The notes beneath the pieces were generated by a model. That model searched no databases. It had not been told where the DNA came from and saw only the letters and a list, made by a program, of their open reading frames with translations. Shown in pieces: positions 53,281 through 64,000 of a stretch of 64,000 nucleotides of DNA; the first letter of the stretch is position 1; each line of letters starts with the position of its first letter. This stretch comes from Calcarisporiella thermophila CBS 279.70. Lineage: Eukaryota; Calcarisporiellomycota. The position numbers and the translations under genes were made by a program. The DNA is taken from contig NW_027192195.1 of NCBI RefSeq assembly GCF_041956535.1, positions 598,150 through 662,149 of the forward strand, read 5' to 3'.

Positions 53281-55852
53281 ATGCGCTCCGCACCAGAATT
53301 CAGATCTACTTCTCTTCAAGAGAAGAAAGTGGATTCTTCCTCAAGCTCTTCGAGCTCCTCTAACCACCAACCCGATCAATTTAACGATGTGGCGAGCGAG
53401 CTGCATGACGGAGAATTGGACAGAGAGGGTGACATCAACGGCGAGACAATGGAAGATGAGAAGCATAAAAAACATCACACAGAATTGTACCCTCTAATAG
53501 CTGGGTATCTTGGTCCTTTCTCCTTTTTACTGAATATAACCCCAGTATTTGAACCTTGGTTGACCAATACTGATGGGCAAGCAATCGAGGATAAATCGCA
53601 AGGTAATTGTTTAATAAACGTATTTATACATCATGCTTCTCATCACGATTTTTCATAATATAGAAATGTTTATTCTATTAATATTTTCTATTATTGCTTC
53701 GCTCATTTGTAATGCCTCAATGTTTGCCCGTTTTCTAGAATATAAGACCGTTTACTCCATTTATATTGCCTGTATTGCGTCCCTTTTTAATGGTAATGCC
53801 TTTTCTCTACAACCGCATAGCTCCCTCAAAATTGAGTTGGTTTGCTTCTCTAGATATTTTTAATATATCTACCATAATCCTATTCCTCACTCGTGACACA
53901 ATTCGGCCGGGTAGTATTATTGCAGAAGGATTTTGGAGTACGGTGGCTGCCTCTGTAGTTGGGCTGGTGGTAACTCTGCTGCTTAGTGTCGATCGAATAG
54001 CAAACAGGAAACGTCTACTAGACAAAAGTACAATGTTTTTAATGTCTTGCTTTGCTACACTTTTCTTAAATATTGAGCATTATTGTTAGGGTGTTATATA
54101 ACACATTCACAGCGTCTGGTGCTATTGGTTACGCTATCATGTGCTATCTGGATTATTAGCGGAGCCGCCGTCTACAGTGCCATTGAGGGTTGGAGATTCT
54201 TGGATAGCATGTATGATATTAATTGAATTTTCAAGATTCTCTTACTGATTCTCTTACTGAAGAAATCCCCTCACATTTTCAGGTTTTTTGCCGTCGTCAC
54301 TTTAGCCACCATTGGGTTTGGTAATCTAGTGCCCACCACCGTTGCGGGCCAAATCTTCTTGTTTTTTTGGGCAACCATTGGGATTCTACTTTTCGGTATC
54401 TATACAACCATCCATATCCTCCCACTGAATATCAATTTAGGATTTTTTGCGCTCCCCATATCCTAGCTGCTCTGCTTACTTCTATTCGAAAAGTCATAAT
54501 TGAGGAGTTTAATAACCGGATACTCGCACGTGCGAGAATACGGCGTATGAAACGCTTGCGTCGGCAACTTACAGCGAAAGAAAGTCAAATGAAATGGTCC
54601 AATTTCTGGGGATTAAAATGGATTAGGGTGAAAAAAACCCAGATTGAGTCTGAGCCTGGGTCACCAAGTAGTGCTGCGCAGGAAACTTTAAATGTCGACT
54701 CGACAGAAGCAAGAGAGGTTGATATTGAAGCGAAGAGTCGGGACGAAGACAGCCATGTAGAGAAAGGGAATACGGAAATGGAATTGGAAAGAGACGAGGA
54801 AAAATCGCAGGGGGAGGAAGCACCTTCGTTACGTGAGTCGGATCATTCTTCAACATCCGATTCACACCCAGTAGACAAGGCGGAATGGGCGCAATTAGAG
54901 GAAATAGAATATTCAGGCAAAGTGCCAGTAGCCGTGACTATCTTTTTGATATTTTGGCTACTTGGAACGTTCATTTTTATGCTCACAGAGAGTAATATAT
55001 TTCCAATACTCTAGCAAGTTCTGAAAGTAGCGCCATTAATAACTAATATTCCGTTGATTAGGATGGGGCTTTCTCGAAGCTTTCTACTTTTCATACATCT
55101 CATATACAACCATTGGTTATGGCGATCTAGTTGTAAAATCAATTGCTGGAAAGTACGTATTGGATAAAACTAGTGCGCGATTTTTCCAAACCTATATCTC
55201 AAAATTTTTTTTAAACAGATCAATATTTACGATTTATGTATTCATTGGGTTGCCGGCGCTCACGCTTTTATTTTCTCTAATCGGTGAGCTCGTCTGGAAA
55301 CGCCTCACCCTATACCTTATTAAAAGAGAGAAAAGAATCCGTGATGCGCAGCAATTGCGACAACTCCGTGAAGCAATGAACAATTATGTGGAAGAGGAAG
55401 TTGGTGTTACCTCGATTTCTTTGGACCCGGACAATCAAGAGCCTGATATCGAGATTTCATCCATAAAAACAGCTACATCCAGCGCAGGCCCGTCTCGCCC
55501 TTCAATTGATCCTCATCTTAACAAGCTTGCAAGGAATCTGATCGAATCAGCACAATTATTCAATGAACATATGAAACACATTTTGCATGCAAATGTATCA
55601 GAGCTTGAGATTGAGACGAGTAAATCGGATTCTGGCACGTACAATACTTTGGATGAAGCATCGGGAGGAAAGTCTTTTTCGAAACAACGTTCTCGAAAAT
55701 CAACGATGGGCCATGGACTCGATGTGGTTCACGTTGTGACAGGTCGTGAGATAGAATGGGGATTGCTCATAAAATATCAACGCCTATTCTCTACTCTGCT
55801 TAAGAATGCCGAGGATTATTTAAAGGAAAGTAGCAAGAAGACAACGTCATAA
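53281..55852 (+). CDS. TOK1-type outward-rectifying potassium channel
   Basis: Plasma-membrane K+ channel of the fungal eight-helix, two-pore type. The cytosolic N-terminus is Ser/Asp/Glu-rich. Membrane segments follow from LIAGYLGPFSFLLNITPVF through ISTIILFLTRDTI and VVGLVVTLLLS. The first pore reads VTLATIGFGNLVPTT and the second SYTTIGYGDLVV. Between them lies a long charged cytosolic loop (KSHVEKGN...DSHPVDKAEW region, about 54600-54900). The C-terminal tail after LIGELVWKRLTLYLIKREKR carries further acidic sequence, with a gating-tail role known from TOK1. Six or so exons; I did not fix every splice site in the first membrane region (53600-53850). Confidence 0.9.
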
Positions 55853-56590
55853 TAGCATAGTAAATATAGATTATATTTATCATCTGTACATTTTTCATTT
55901 GCTTTTATCCTATTGAGATATTAACACCAGGGTCACTCTAATCTTTTAATTACATTGCCTCTCTCCTATTTAATATGCTATATGTCAGATTGTCTGTGTG
56001 TTTAAATAATTGTGATATGATTTCATTTTTATTCATCCACCCAACCCTACAAAAATGTTATAAAGAAAGTACAAAGCACCATGTAGCAGCATCTAGAAAC
56101 GTGAACGCTTCTCTATATTTTCGCTACTTTCTTTTATCGCAAGCGAATATTTAAGGAATAATAATGAAGCACGAACGTTTCCTGTTGCTACCACATGTCT
56201 CATTGTGTTAAATTTATAAGCTTTTTTCGTTTCATTTTCGGTGGACGCTAAAAAATCTATAAATTAGGGCAATAATGACAGCATGTTTTAATAATTTTAC
56301 ATTATTTGCATTTATCTACAGAAGGAATGAAGTAATATACAAGCGCCTCGATCGTAAAATGATTGTGGTTCTGTTCCTGATGTCGATTCATTCGCTACTC
56401 TAGTTATATATGCTTGACATAGTACAAGCTGGTTTATGGAATATCAAGGCCTGAAATATGTTAATATCATATTTGGGATTTTACTATATGATGGTAAAAT
56501 TCACTAACGAAGCCTCAATTTTGAATTAAATATCTCATTTTTTTGTGTATAATTTGTATTAATTTGTTATTCCATACATTGCCCTCCTGA
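55853..56590. other. Intergenic, AT-rich
   Basis: About 740 bases between two rightward genes. Strongly AT-rich, no supported gene. Confidence 0.55.
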
Positions 56591-57472
56591 TGGCAAGAAG
56601 AAGAGCAGAACATGACCGTATCTTCAACGACTTGGAACAGGACTTCCAAAGGTTGAATTCACTTGTAGCTGGAGGAGATGTACAACCTCTTGGTAAGTCC
56701 CGTTAGATTATTTTACTATTATTTTTGCATCTAGTAATAAATGCTGAAATATATTAAATATGGATAGGGGGCTATTCCCAGCCGTTATTTAAAGAGCTAG
56801 GTTAGTTAGCCCGATCGAATTCATCCATGGCCCAGCAAATTAATATATAATACGATGTTAGATCTAATAAGGCGGAAGCAGATCGCTCTTGCTGTTGAGC
56901 ATATTGCTCTTGAAAACATATTTGGCGAGGAGAACAAGCCAGCAATACCCGATGTGGAGAATGAAGCCTCAACCAAATCCTACCGCAAAAGTGTAGAAGA
57001 TCTTGCCAAAAAAGATCATGAATTAAATGGTTTGATGGCAAAGGTATTTGTTCCTAGCAATTACTTTGTACTATAGGTCTGTTATGTTTATTAATGGAAT
57101 GTGGTATAGCTGGAAGATTTGAGGCAATCTATGTCTGCTTTTCATGATCTCTCTTTGAATCGGATCCGTGTTAACCCGCAAGAAAAGGAGCAATGGAGAG
57201 AGGATGAGGAGGGTGAGAAAGAGGAAGAAGAGGAGCAGAAAGAGGGAACAAAACCGCCAAAAGATACGCGAAATCCCCGTGATGTACCAGCAAAAACCTC
57301 CTCTGTATATAAAAATACTCGTTCACCAAACCTACCTCAAATTATTACTGATCAACAACATCTTACTCCAAGAACGAAGTCAATTTCAACATCTCGTAAA
57401 AAGCATCCTTTGGCTATATTGAGCGATGAAGAACAACACACTATGGTAGAATCTCCTCGGCCTTTTGTATAG
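56591..57472 (+). CDS. Coiled-coil protein of unknown function
   Basis: Three exons (56591-56692, 56862-57043, 57110-57472) join in frame to about 215 residues. It is not recognised. The N-terminal half is predicted helical: MARRRAEHDRIFNDLEQDFQ, then LIRRKQIALAVEHIALENIF and SYRKSVEDLAKKDHELNGLM, with heptad-like hydrophobic spacing. A Glu/Lys block (EGEKEEEEEQKEG) and a Ser/Thr/Pro-rich basic tail (TPRTKSISTSRKKHP) follow, ending MVESPRPFV; the tail has possible CDK sites (SPNL, TPRTK). Small kinetochore or spindle-associated proteins often look like this, but that is only an impression. The reading-frame continuity over two introns makes the gene itself likely real. Confidence 0.7.
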
Positions 57473-57953
57473 ATTCCTTCCGTATGTTTATATGTACCTA
57501 ACGCATTATCATCTGTATTTACACATTGGAATATAAACTTTCCATAAAGTTACATCGAGCTATCTTCGATCAAAGAAAAACCTGGCTCCAATAAATGTTT
57601 GACACTTTAATACTGGCACAATCCTATCGTTGGTTTAGTGTATCTTCACATTTATTCAGTATGAATCGAAGAGAAAGTACAACAATCATTTCCTTAGAAA
57701 TGATATGTAGATATGTAAGTTTTACTGGTGGCCTAGGAGCAGGACTATGTAAACCGTTATTGCACATTATCAGCACACTCAGATAGTCTTTTAAGCTTAA
57801 AGAAGATTCTTTATTTATTTCCTTTATTATTTTATTTAGTAAGCTATGCCATGTATGATTAAGTTTTTATCCCTCGATTGTAAGGATTTGTCGGATGGTG
57901 GCTTATATTTATTAAAATCATCAATACGATGGAAACTAAGTATCCTCTCGAGG
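57473..57953. other. Intergenic
   Basis: About 480 AT-rich bases between two rightward genes; the open frame at 57846 extends the next gene's frame upstream but lacks conserved sequence and was not used as the start. Confidence 0.45.
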
Positions 57954-59211
57954 ATGACAGTACCCGAGAGGAAACCGATTGAAGATGCATTTCAGCTAAC
58001 ACTATTGAACTTGAAGCGGCAAATTTTTCAGCTCAGAGCCCTTCGACACCTTCAATGGAATAGCTCACCACTAAATGAAGTAGAGATTTCAAGCATCGAA
58101 TTTCAAGAACTTGTAGTACTAGAGGTATTTATAATTTCATCGATAATGCTGAAGCTTGAATTAATACCTTTGCGTTCTCACAGATATTAAAAACATCACA
58201 CTCTGAACGTTTTCCCTTGGATTCGTCCTACATACTTCGATTTTTGAAACAATATATGGCAATAATTGAGGCGGCCAATGGAGAAATATGTGACTCTCTT
58301 TACGATGTATTTGTCGAGGTTATGGCTGGAACAAATCAAAAATCCATGGATATTCCAGGAAGTTGTTTTAAGACCTACTTTTTGGACGATAATTGCAAGG
58401 AATTTATTACACTAAAAGAGGAGCAAATGGCTATATCTAAAGGAACCACTGGTCTTCGCAGTTGGAATGCAGGGTAACGAGAATATCATTCTAATCAACG
58501 TAGCTTGAAAATTTAGTTCATCTCTTTCTTTTTTAGCCTAGCACTTTCTGAATATATCATACAGCACACAGAAATTGTTCGTGGAAAGCATATATTGGAA
58601 ATAGGGGCGGGACCAGGCCTTTTAGGTTTGTTTGTATATCAGTATAATTATTGAATATACTTGTGATGTGAAGCATTTTGTTTCCATAAGGGCTGACATG
58701 CACTAAACTCGGCGCAAAGTACGTCACTCTTAGTGACGGATGCGACATGGTAATGAATCTGCTTGAGGAAAACATTTCGAATAGTAAGTAGTAAGATATA
58801 TCACTACTGGGCTAATTTTCTGAATATCAATTGTATGCTCTTCTCATATTAGATCAGGCCCACAATCATGCCTCTCCCCTCTTTCTTGATTGGGAAACCT
58901 CTTCCTCCTCATCCTTGACTCTCCTCTCCTCTCGCGTGGATCTCATAGTTGGAGCTGATATCACATATGACTCGCGCTACATACCCTACCTTGTGCGGGT
59001 TCTCACACATTTACTCTCAGACACAAATCAGGCTCTAATTGCATGCACAGTGCGAAATCAGGACACCTTCGAGGGCTTCTTGGGATGTTTGCAAGAATCT
59101 CCGCTACAATATGAGATAGACGAGGAGTTTGCTGGGACAGGAAAGTTGTTCTTTCGAGATGAGGTACATGGCCCTCTGGTGTTGCTGAGGATACGGAAGA
59201 GAAACGCATAG
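57954..59211 (+). CDS. Lysine methyltransferase, FAM86/EEF2KMT (Efm3) type
   Basis: Seven-beta-strand SAM-dependent methyltransferase; the family trimethylates a lysine of elongation factor 2. The N-terminal helical domain (ALRHLQWNSSPL) and the signature TTGLRSWNAGLALSEYI precede SAM motif I, ILEIGAGPGLLGLTCTKLGA. Motif with the acidic residues: VTLSDGCDMVMNLLEENI. Post-motif region: VDLIVGADITYDSRYIPYLV. It ends VLLRIRKRNA. About five exons. Start: ATG 57954 (MTVPERKPIEDAFQLTLLNL) begins the conserved N-domain; an in-frame ATG at 57846 also exists and is less likely. The Ser-rich insertion SSSSSLTLLSS before VDLIVGAD is loosely conserved. Assignment to the FAM86 group is good; the exact substrate is inferred. 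Confidence 0.85.
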
Positions 59212-59644
59212 TCCCTATATTTCGCTTCAGCTTTTGATATTTGTTAGATTTATTTATTTTTATTACGCAAAACCTATTTAATTCATAATAATAGAATTCC
59301 AATCGTAAATTGGCTGTTTACCTTTATTAAATTCGCTAAGAATACAAATACATAATCATCCAACAAATTAGGTATTTCGATGAGAAAAGAGTAGGTTAAT
59401 ATTAATTTACAATTTGATTAGAATTGAGAAAATAAACTATAACAATTTGAGTAATTAGTAACATAAAGTAAAAAATAAAGTCTATATCAAAAGAAGAGAA
59501 TAATCAAAAAAAGTGAAAATAGAATCACTCTCTATACCCGAAACAAAAGAAAAAGCGGAATGCTTATGTATATTTCTAGAAATAATGCAGGGTATATTTC
59601 ACTATTATTTTTTTTTTAAATATATAGTCCGGTGCCGCATGGTT
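59212..59644. other. Intergenic, convergent 3' ends
   Basis: About 430 highly AT-rich bases between the converging methyltransferase and chitin synthase genes. No gene. Confidence 0.6.
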
Positions 59645-62600
59645 TTATATCCTTTGAGTTGTATCCCACCCTCTACCACGATTGAACGACGCGACACGAT
59701 GTGGCGGTGGCACCGGGGGTGTGAGGGTCCTCGTATGTGCATAATATCGCATTCTTTCCCCATTATCCATTTCATACTGGTCCGACGTAATGGTCATCGA
59801 GCTTGCATATGAACGCATGGGATGTAGGTGCCCACGCTGAGGAAAGGGCGGGTGTAAGAGATTAGGGACTGAATTCGAGGAAGCTTGGTAGCTTAATCTC
59901 GGGGATACTGATCGAGAGGGAAATGAGGGAGCCAGTCTATCAACACTACTCATCGATCTATCTAGCCCAGCCTCTATCCGGTCACAACTGTAAGAATTTC
60001 GAATTGGATAGTTGAAGAGGGTGTTATCCGAGTTTACAGAGTAAGGGGTTTGTGCCCCGGGGTCAAAATATTCGCCATAATTCTGCATCCCTAATCCTAT
60101 ACAGCGTTCGGATCTTGTAGTTTCGCTAGGCTCTCTTTTTTTCGTACTATTGTGGTCGTTATGCCATTGTTTGACCAGCGGATAGTGCTTCTTGATGCCA
60201 AGACGCTCCCGTTCCCACTCCTCCCATTTCTTCATCACCACCGCTCCAGCTTCAAATTCTCCCTCCTTATCACCCTCTGTACCCTTCTGCTTCCGCCCTT
60301 CGCCCATAACTCTTCGAGTCTGCCCCCACGAAAAATCGTCGAAATGCCAGTATGCATACACAGGTAGAATCAGGTTCCAAATCGGCAACGCAAGTAAATA
60401 AATGATCATCCATCCAACATAAACGATCTTGCGCGTGGTCGTCATAACAATTAGAAGAGCAGGAAGACCAAGAATAGCACCGAGGAGGAGAAGAGGGATC
60501 AGCTGCAGGGAACCGATGATGGAGCTTACTAAAAGCCATCCGGTGAAAACAATAGCGGCCGGCAAAACTACGGTTCCCACGAGCTCAATTAGAACCGCAA
60601 ATTGCATCGATAGGCAGGCAATACCGCATAAATCCGACACCAGCACCAGCTCCATGAGGTTGTGAATGGTCGAATTGATCCATCTCCTCCTTTGCGATAT
60701 TAACACTCCAAGCGTATCGGGCACTACAGTCTTACAAATCGCTTGGGGAAGGAATATCATCTGTCGCTTTGGAAATGTCCGTAACATAAGAGTGGAAAGA
60801 AAACGATCTTCCCCGAGAAGTAGTAGGTTTTTTGCATGAAGTGTTGCGACGACATTCTGATTGTACTCTAGTAGAATGTCTGGATTGGCTAGGATAGGTA
60901 CCCAACCATCGTTCTTGGGGGCTTTTATCCTAAGTGCATTTTAAAGTTTATCCGAGATTATTTTTAATATCTTGGAATGAATGATGTGAAAAATTTACCT
61001 ATACATGCAGAAACATCCTGGCAAACAAGTGACACCTCCGAACATGGACTCAAATGCTTTAGCATAATGGTGTGATATATAGTACTCAAATACTTGTATC
61101 ATGGTAACCCCTAATTCGACGTATACAAATAAAAAGCACAGTAAATAAACACTATGAATAGGTTTATATCCAACATCTGAATCAACTAAACTTCACTTAC
61201 ATGAATCTAACTTATTTGCGATTCGAGTTTCCCCACAAAGTCCCATAATTGTCACGTCGTTTACCATTGCCCCTACCATATGTCCCAGTGACTCCGGTAA
61301 TACTCTTGTATCAGCATCTACCATTAGCACCAGCTCGAATTGATCTGGCGTGACTTCACCCCGCATAAGCCAAGTCAACTTCCAAAAAATTTCGTGATCT
61401 AGCTGGGTGAATCGATCGTTAAAAAGAACACGCTGAAAGAAAGTCATTAATAAGACTTGAGAGTCTCGCTTTCCCCGATTTCCAGGCTTAGCACTATGTG
61501 CCTCGGCGGGAGTACCACATTTGACGATGCAGATTGCAGGAACCCAAGCATTTTTATAGACATAGTGACCGGCATACTAAAAATCAAGTGAAAACATCAG
61601 ACATGAGGAGATATTCCGACCCTCAATGCCAGTTGGATTATTTACCACTTTTGCCATGTTGTGTTGTTTTTCACCATCGGCAATCGCAATATAGGAGCAA
61701 GGTTTTGGATCTCTCATTCTTTTATCCAGCGTCAACATATCGACAACTAATTCAGGAGTACTCTTCTCATTTCCGGAACCAGTGATCAGACCATCGCATA
61801 TAATAAAGAAAACCTAGGAATTTTCCGACATAAAAGTGTAAATGATATAAATATTTCTAATAGAATATATATTAAAATGAGTTTTTTTGTATTCACCTTA
61901 TGATCATTCGAGTAGGTAGTCGCGGCTAACGAGTCAAAGGTCGATCTCAATCCTTGTTCTCCCTCAGAATAACAGGTAACTAGCATTAGTGTATATAATT
62001 CAGTTTGTCCTTCTCCTCTGCCCCGTTTTCTTCTCGTCCACGGCAGATACTTATGCCGCCCACCAGGTTTTACCAACCTCGGGGACACAAACCACCCAAA
62101 CACTACCGCCATTGTGAATCTAACCATGATCAAGCTCACAATCACCGAGAGCGTAAGCATCATGACGACATTGGCTGCAATACATCCTACAGTATCGCGT
62201 GAGATAACACCAACAGCATAGCGTCCCTCGAGGCAATCCATTGCATCTTTTGTTTCAGGACGTGTTGCGAAAGCAGCAGTAGCATCGCGACCGAGCCCTC
62301 TTAAAATTCGCTCGTGAACAGATGTGCCGAAATAAGGATCACCGTGCTCGAGATACAAGCTCATGTTAAGAACCAGATTATTCAGCACCATAAGGCGAGT
62401 ACGAGGATCAAGATGATTTGGAATAAGATCTTCCCATTCGAAAAATAGAGCACCTAAAGGCCGCAAAACCTGTCTCAAATCACCCAAAGGAATGCACTGT
62501 GGCGCTACTATCCACCCTCCATACGGACTATACACTATGCAGCTTCTGTTATTAAGCGCTCGCATATTCCTGTCATATAAGACACAGCTTCCACCAGTTG

Positions 62601-63449
62601 CATCAAATAGCCCAGAGAGATCCACTCCCTGATAATCTTTTAAAAGTTCAATCCCATAATGTGCAAGGAATATTCTCATATCATTAAAGCGATAAAGTTC
62701 GCCATGCACAGAAACGTCCTCTCGCCACACCTTTACAGGCTGACCCGCAGGTCCCGGCTGAGTGTAGGAAAAGGAGACGCGTTTCTCGGGACATAAGAGA
62801 GGTTGCAGACCATAGGTGATGAATCCCAAAAGGCCACAAAATATTAGAATAATAAAACACAATGCAACCTGTATGGAACCATTTATAAGTTGGTTAATAT
62901 GGGTCGCTTTTGTTACAATACTTTGGTGAAATCGATACTTACTTTTTCTCTCCATGCCTGTTGCACCAATTTGTTTTTTTTTCCACAACACGTCCTCAGC
63001 AAAAACCCTGGCACGCAACATGTCACAAGCCATGAAAAGAGTGTCCAAATACCCAGTGGGACTTCCCCTTCTTCTCCATTACTCGGCTGCTCTTTGTTAT
63101 TCGGAGCTACCATTGGTCTTCGCACCGATCTGGCTCTGTGAATCTCTGAGCCATCACGAATCAGAGGTTGGCGTGAACGGTGTCGATCTGGTCTTATAAG
63201 AGAATGTGTACGATCGAACTGGCGATTTTCAGCAGTGTAATTTTGTACTCGAAGAAGCTCTCGGTCATGAATACGATGAGATTGCTGTACAATTCGAGTA
63301 TGAGAATGGGGAGGCGGTGTTGGCTGCTGACGGTTAACTTGCTGCTGAGAAGGTAAAGTATATTGTGAGCGATGAGCTGGATCACTCTTATGTATAGGAC
63401 TGGTTGGATATTGAGTATGGTTGTGATAGCGAGATCTCTGGCTACTCAT
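59645..63449 (-). CDS. Chitin synthase, class IV (Chs3-type)
   Basis: Plasma-membrane enzyme that polymerises N-acetylglucosamine from UDP-GlcNAc into wall chitin. The N-terminus (about 115 residues) is His/Gln/Arg-rich and disordered, followed by membrane segments ([40 protein letters not shown]), a long extracellular-type region, then the catalytic GT2 domain. Catalytic marks: [43 protein letters not shown] and the product-binding [15 protein letters not shown]-terminal membrane helices are followed by the Chs3-group motifs [16 protein letters not shown] and [12 protein letters not shown], and a Ser-rich tail ending [10 protein letters not shown]. No myosin motor, so it is not class V/VII. 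About six exons. Activity in yeast depends on the Chs4 regulator. Confidence 0.95.
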
Positions 63450-64000
63450 TATTTAAACACGCTCTAATAAAGATTAACAGAATTATGAAGAGAGAGAAGA
63501 AAAGGAGAGAAGGAATTTTCTAATAATATTCAGAAGAATTACGAGGTTATAAGGACCAAAATGGAACAGAAACCATCATAAAAGAGGAATTGAGCGCAAG
63601 GCAGCAAGGAATAAAGATGCACGGTAACTGAAGAATGGAAATTTGTTAATCTCGTCCTGATTTGGAAAGCTCGAAATGTACACGTTACAACTTACAATTT
63701 TGCACTCGAGATTAAAAAATTATTATTGATATTGATATTGATCAAAGATGGTATTCTACCATAATATGGTAGAATACCATCTTTGAATGTACACGATTTC
63801 CTACGGAAATTCATCATTTGTTTAGAAAAGAGGCAAGCTAAACTTTAATTCGACCGGTACTAAGTTTCTTATATGGGCTATACAGTATCGAGATATAGAA
63901 TTGTAGAATGAATGAACTAATGGTTATCTATTAATTCCTTTATAAGCAACCAAATATCCACAGCATAATAGAAATAATATAATCAGATACATTTTAATGC
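63450..64000. promoter_or_regulatory. Chitin synthase upstream region
   Basis: 550 bases upstream of the chitin synthase start, up to the window edge. It carries a perfect palindrome (listed separately), preceded by short TTGATA repeats. No gene seen. Confidence 0.5.
63742..63786. repeat. Perfect 45-base palindrome
   Basis: Two perfectly complementary 21-base arms (63742-63762 and 63766-63786) flank the 3-base centre AAT. It would form a stable hairpin in single strands. It sits about 290 bases upstream of the chitin synthase start and just after a TTGATA-type repeat. Confidence 0.9.

Noticed and set aside
52661-53363. Two open frames between the proteasome and channel genes
   Set aside because: The first overlaps the proteasome last exon out of frame; neither has conserved features.

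Overview
This window is nuclear DNA of a fungus. The genes are densely packed and split by short, AT-rich introns (mostly 50-130 bases) with GT...AG ends and CTAA/CTGAC-like branch sites. The set is fungal: a class IV (Chs3-type) chitin synthase, a TOK1-type two-pore potassium channel with two selectivity filters, a Mep-type ammonium transporter, a mating-type-like HMG-box factor, an Osh1-type sterol carrier and a G-patch/zinc-finger protein. Complex I is present (NDUFS7), which argues against Saccharomyces-like yeasts. I cannot fix the phylum; the beta-tubulin is not an obvious match to the ascomycete or basidiomycete forms I know.

Layout. 1-20.4 kb: forkhead factor (+), Osh1-like oxysterol-binding protein (-), Sec18/NSF (-), mitochondrial Met-tRNA synthetase (+), eight-repeat Pumilio protein (-), arrestin-fold protein (-), Atx1 copper chaperone (-), mitochondrial-type ketoacyl reductase (-), G-patch/zinc-finger protein (+, with an N-filled gap) and a four-pass membrane protein (-). 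20.4-26.8 kb is a gene-poor island: a GC-rich stretch of unknown origin, a decayed Ty1/copia-like fragment, and two inverted copies of an unidentified repeat of about 1 kb whose bodies are N gaps. 26.8-38 kb: a short but complete-looking XRN exonuclease (+), ammonium transporter (+) behind a GATA-site cluster, beta-tubulin (+), complex I NDUFS7 (-) and a secreted Lys-rich protein with dibasic sites (-). 38.6-49.5 kb: PRMT5 (+), mating-type-like HMG-box gene (+), tubulin cofactor D (-), APC/C subunit CDC26 (+) and ribosomal protein S25 (-). 50.2-64 kb: succinyl-CoA ligase alpha (-), proteasome alpha-5 (+), TOK1 channel (+), an unrecognised coiled-coil protein (+), eEF2 lysine methyltransferase-like protein (+) and chitin synthase (-).

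The genes are mostly independent housekeeping functions. Themes recur: mitochondrial proteins (Met-tRNA synthetase, ketoacyl reductase, NDUFS7, succinyl-CoA ligase), tubulin biology (beta-tubulin, cofactor D) and cell-cycle or morphogenesis genes (CDC26, PRMT5/Skb1, chitin synthase). Four divergent pairs share promoters of only 102-246 bases. The least ordinary items are the inverted gap-filled repeats, the minimal XRN, the mating-type-like HMG gene with a possible decayed echo downstream, the secreted dibasic-site protein and a perfect 45-base palindrome upstream of the chitin synthase. I found no convincing tRNA, rRNA or CRISPR array.
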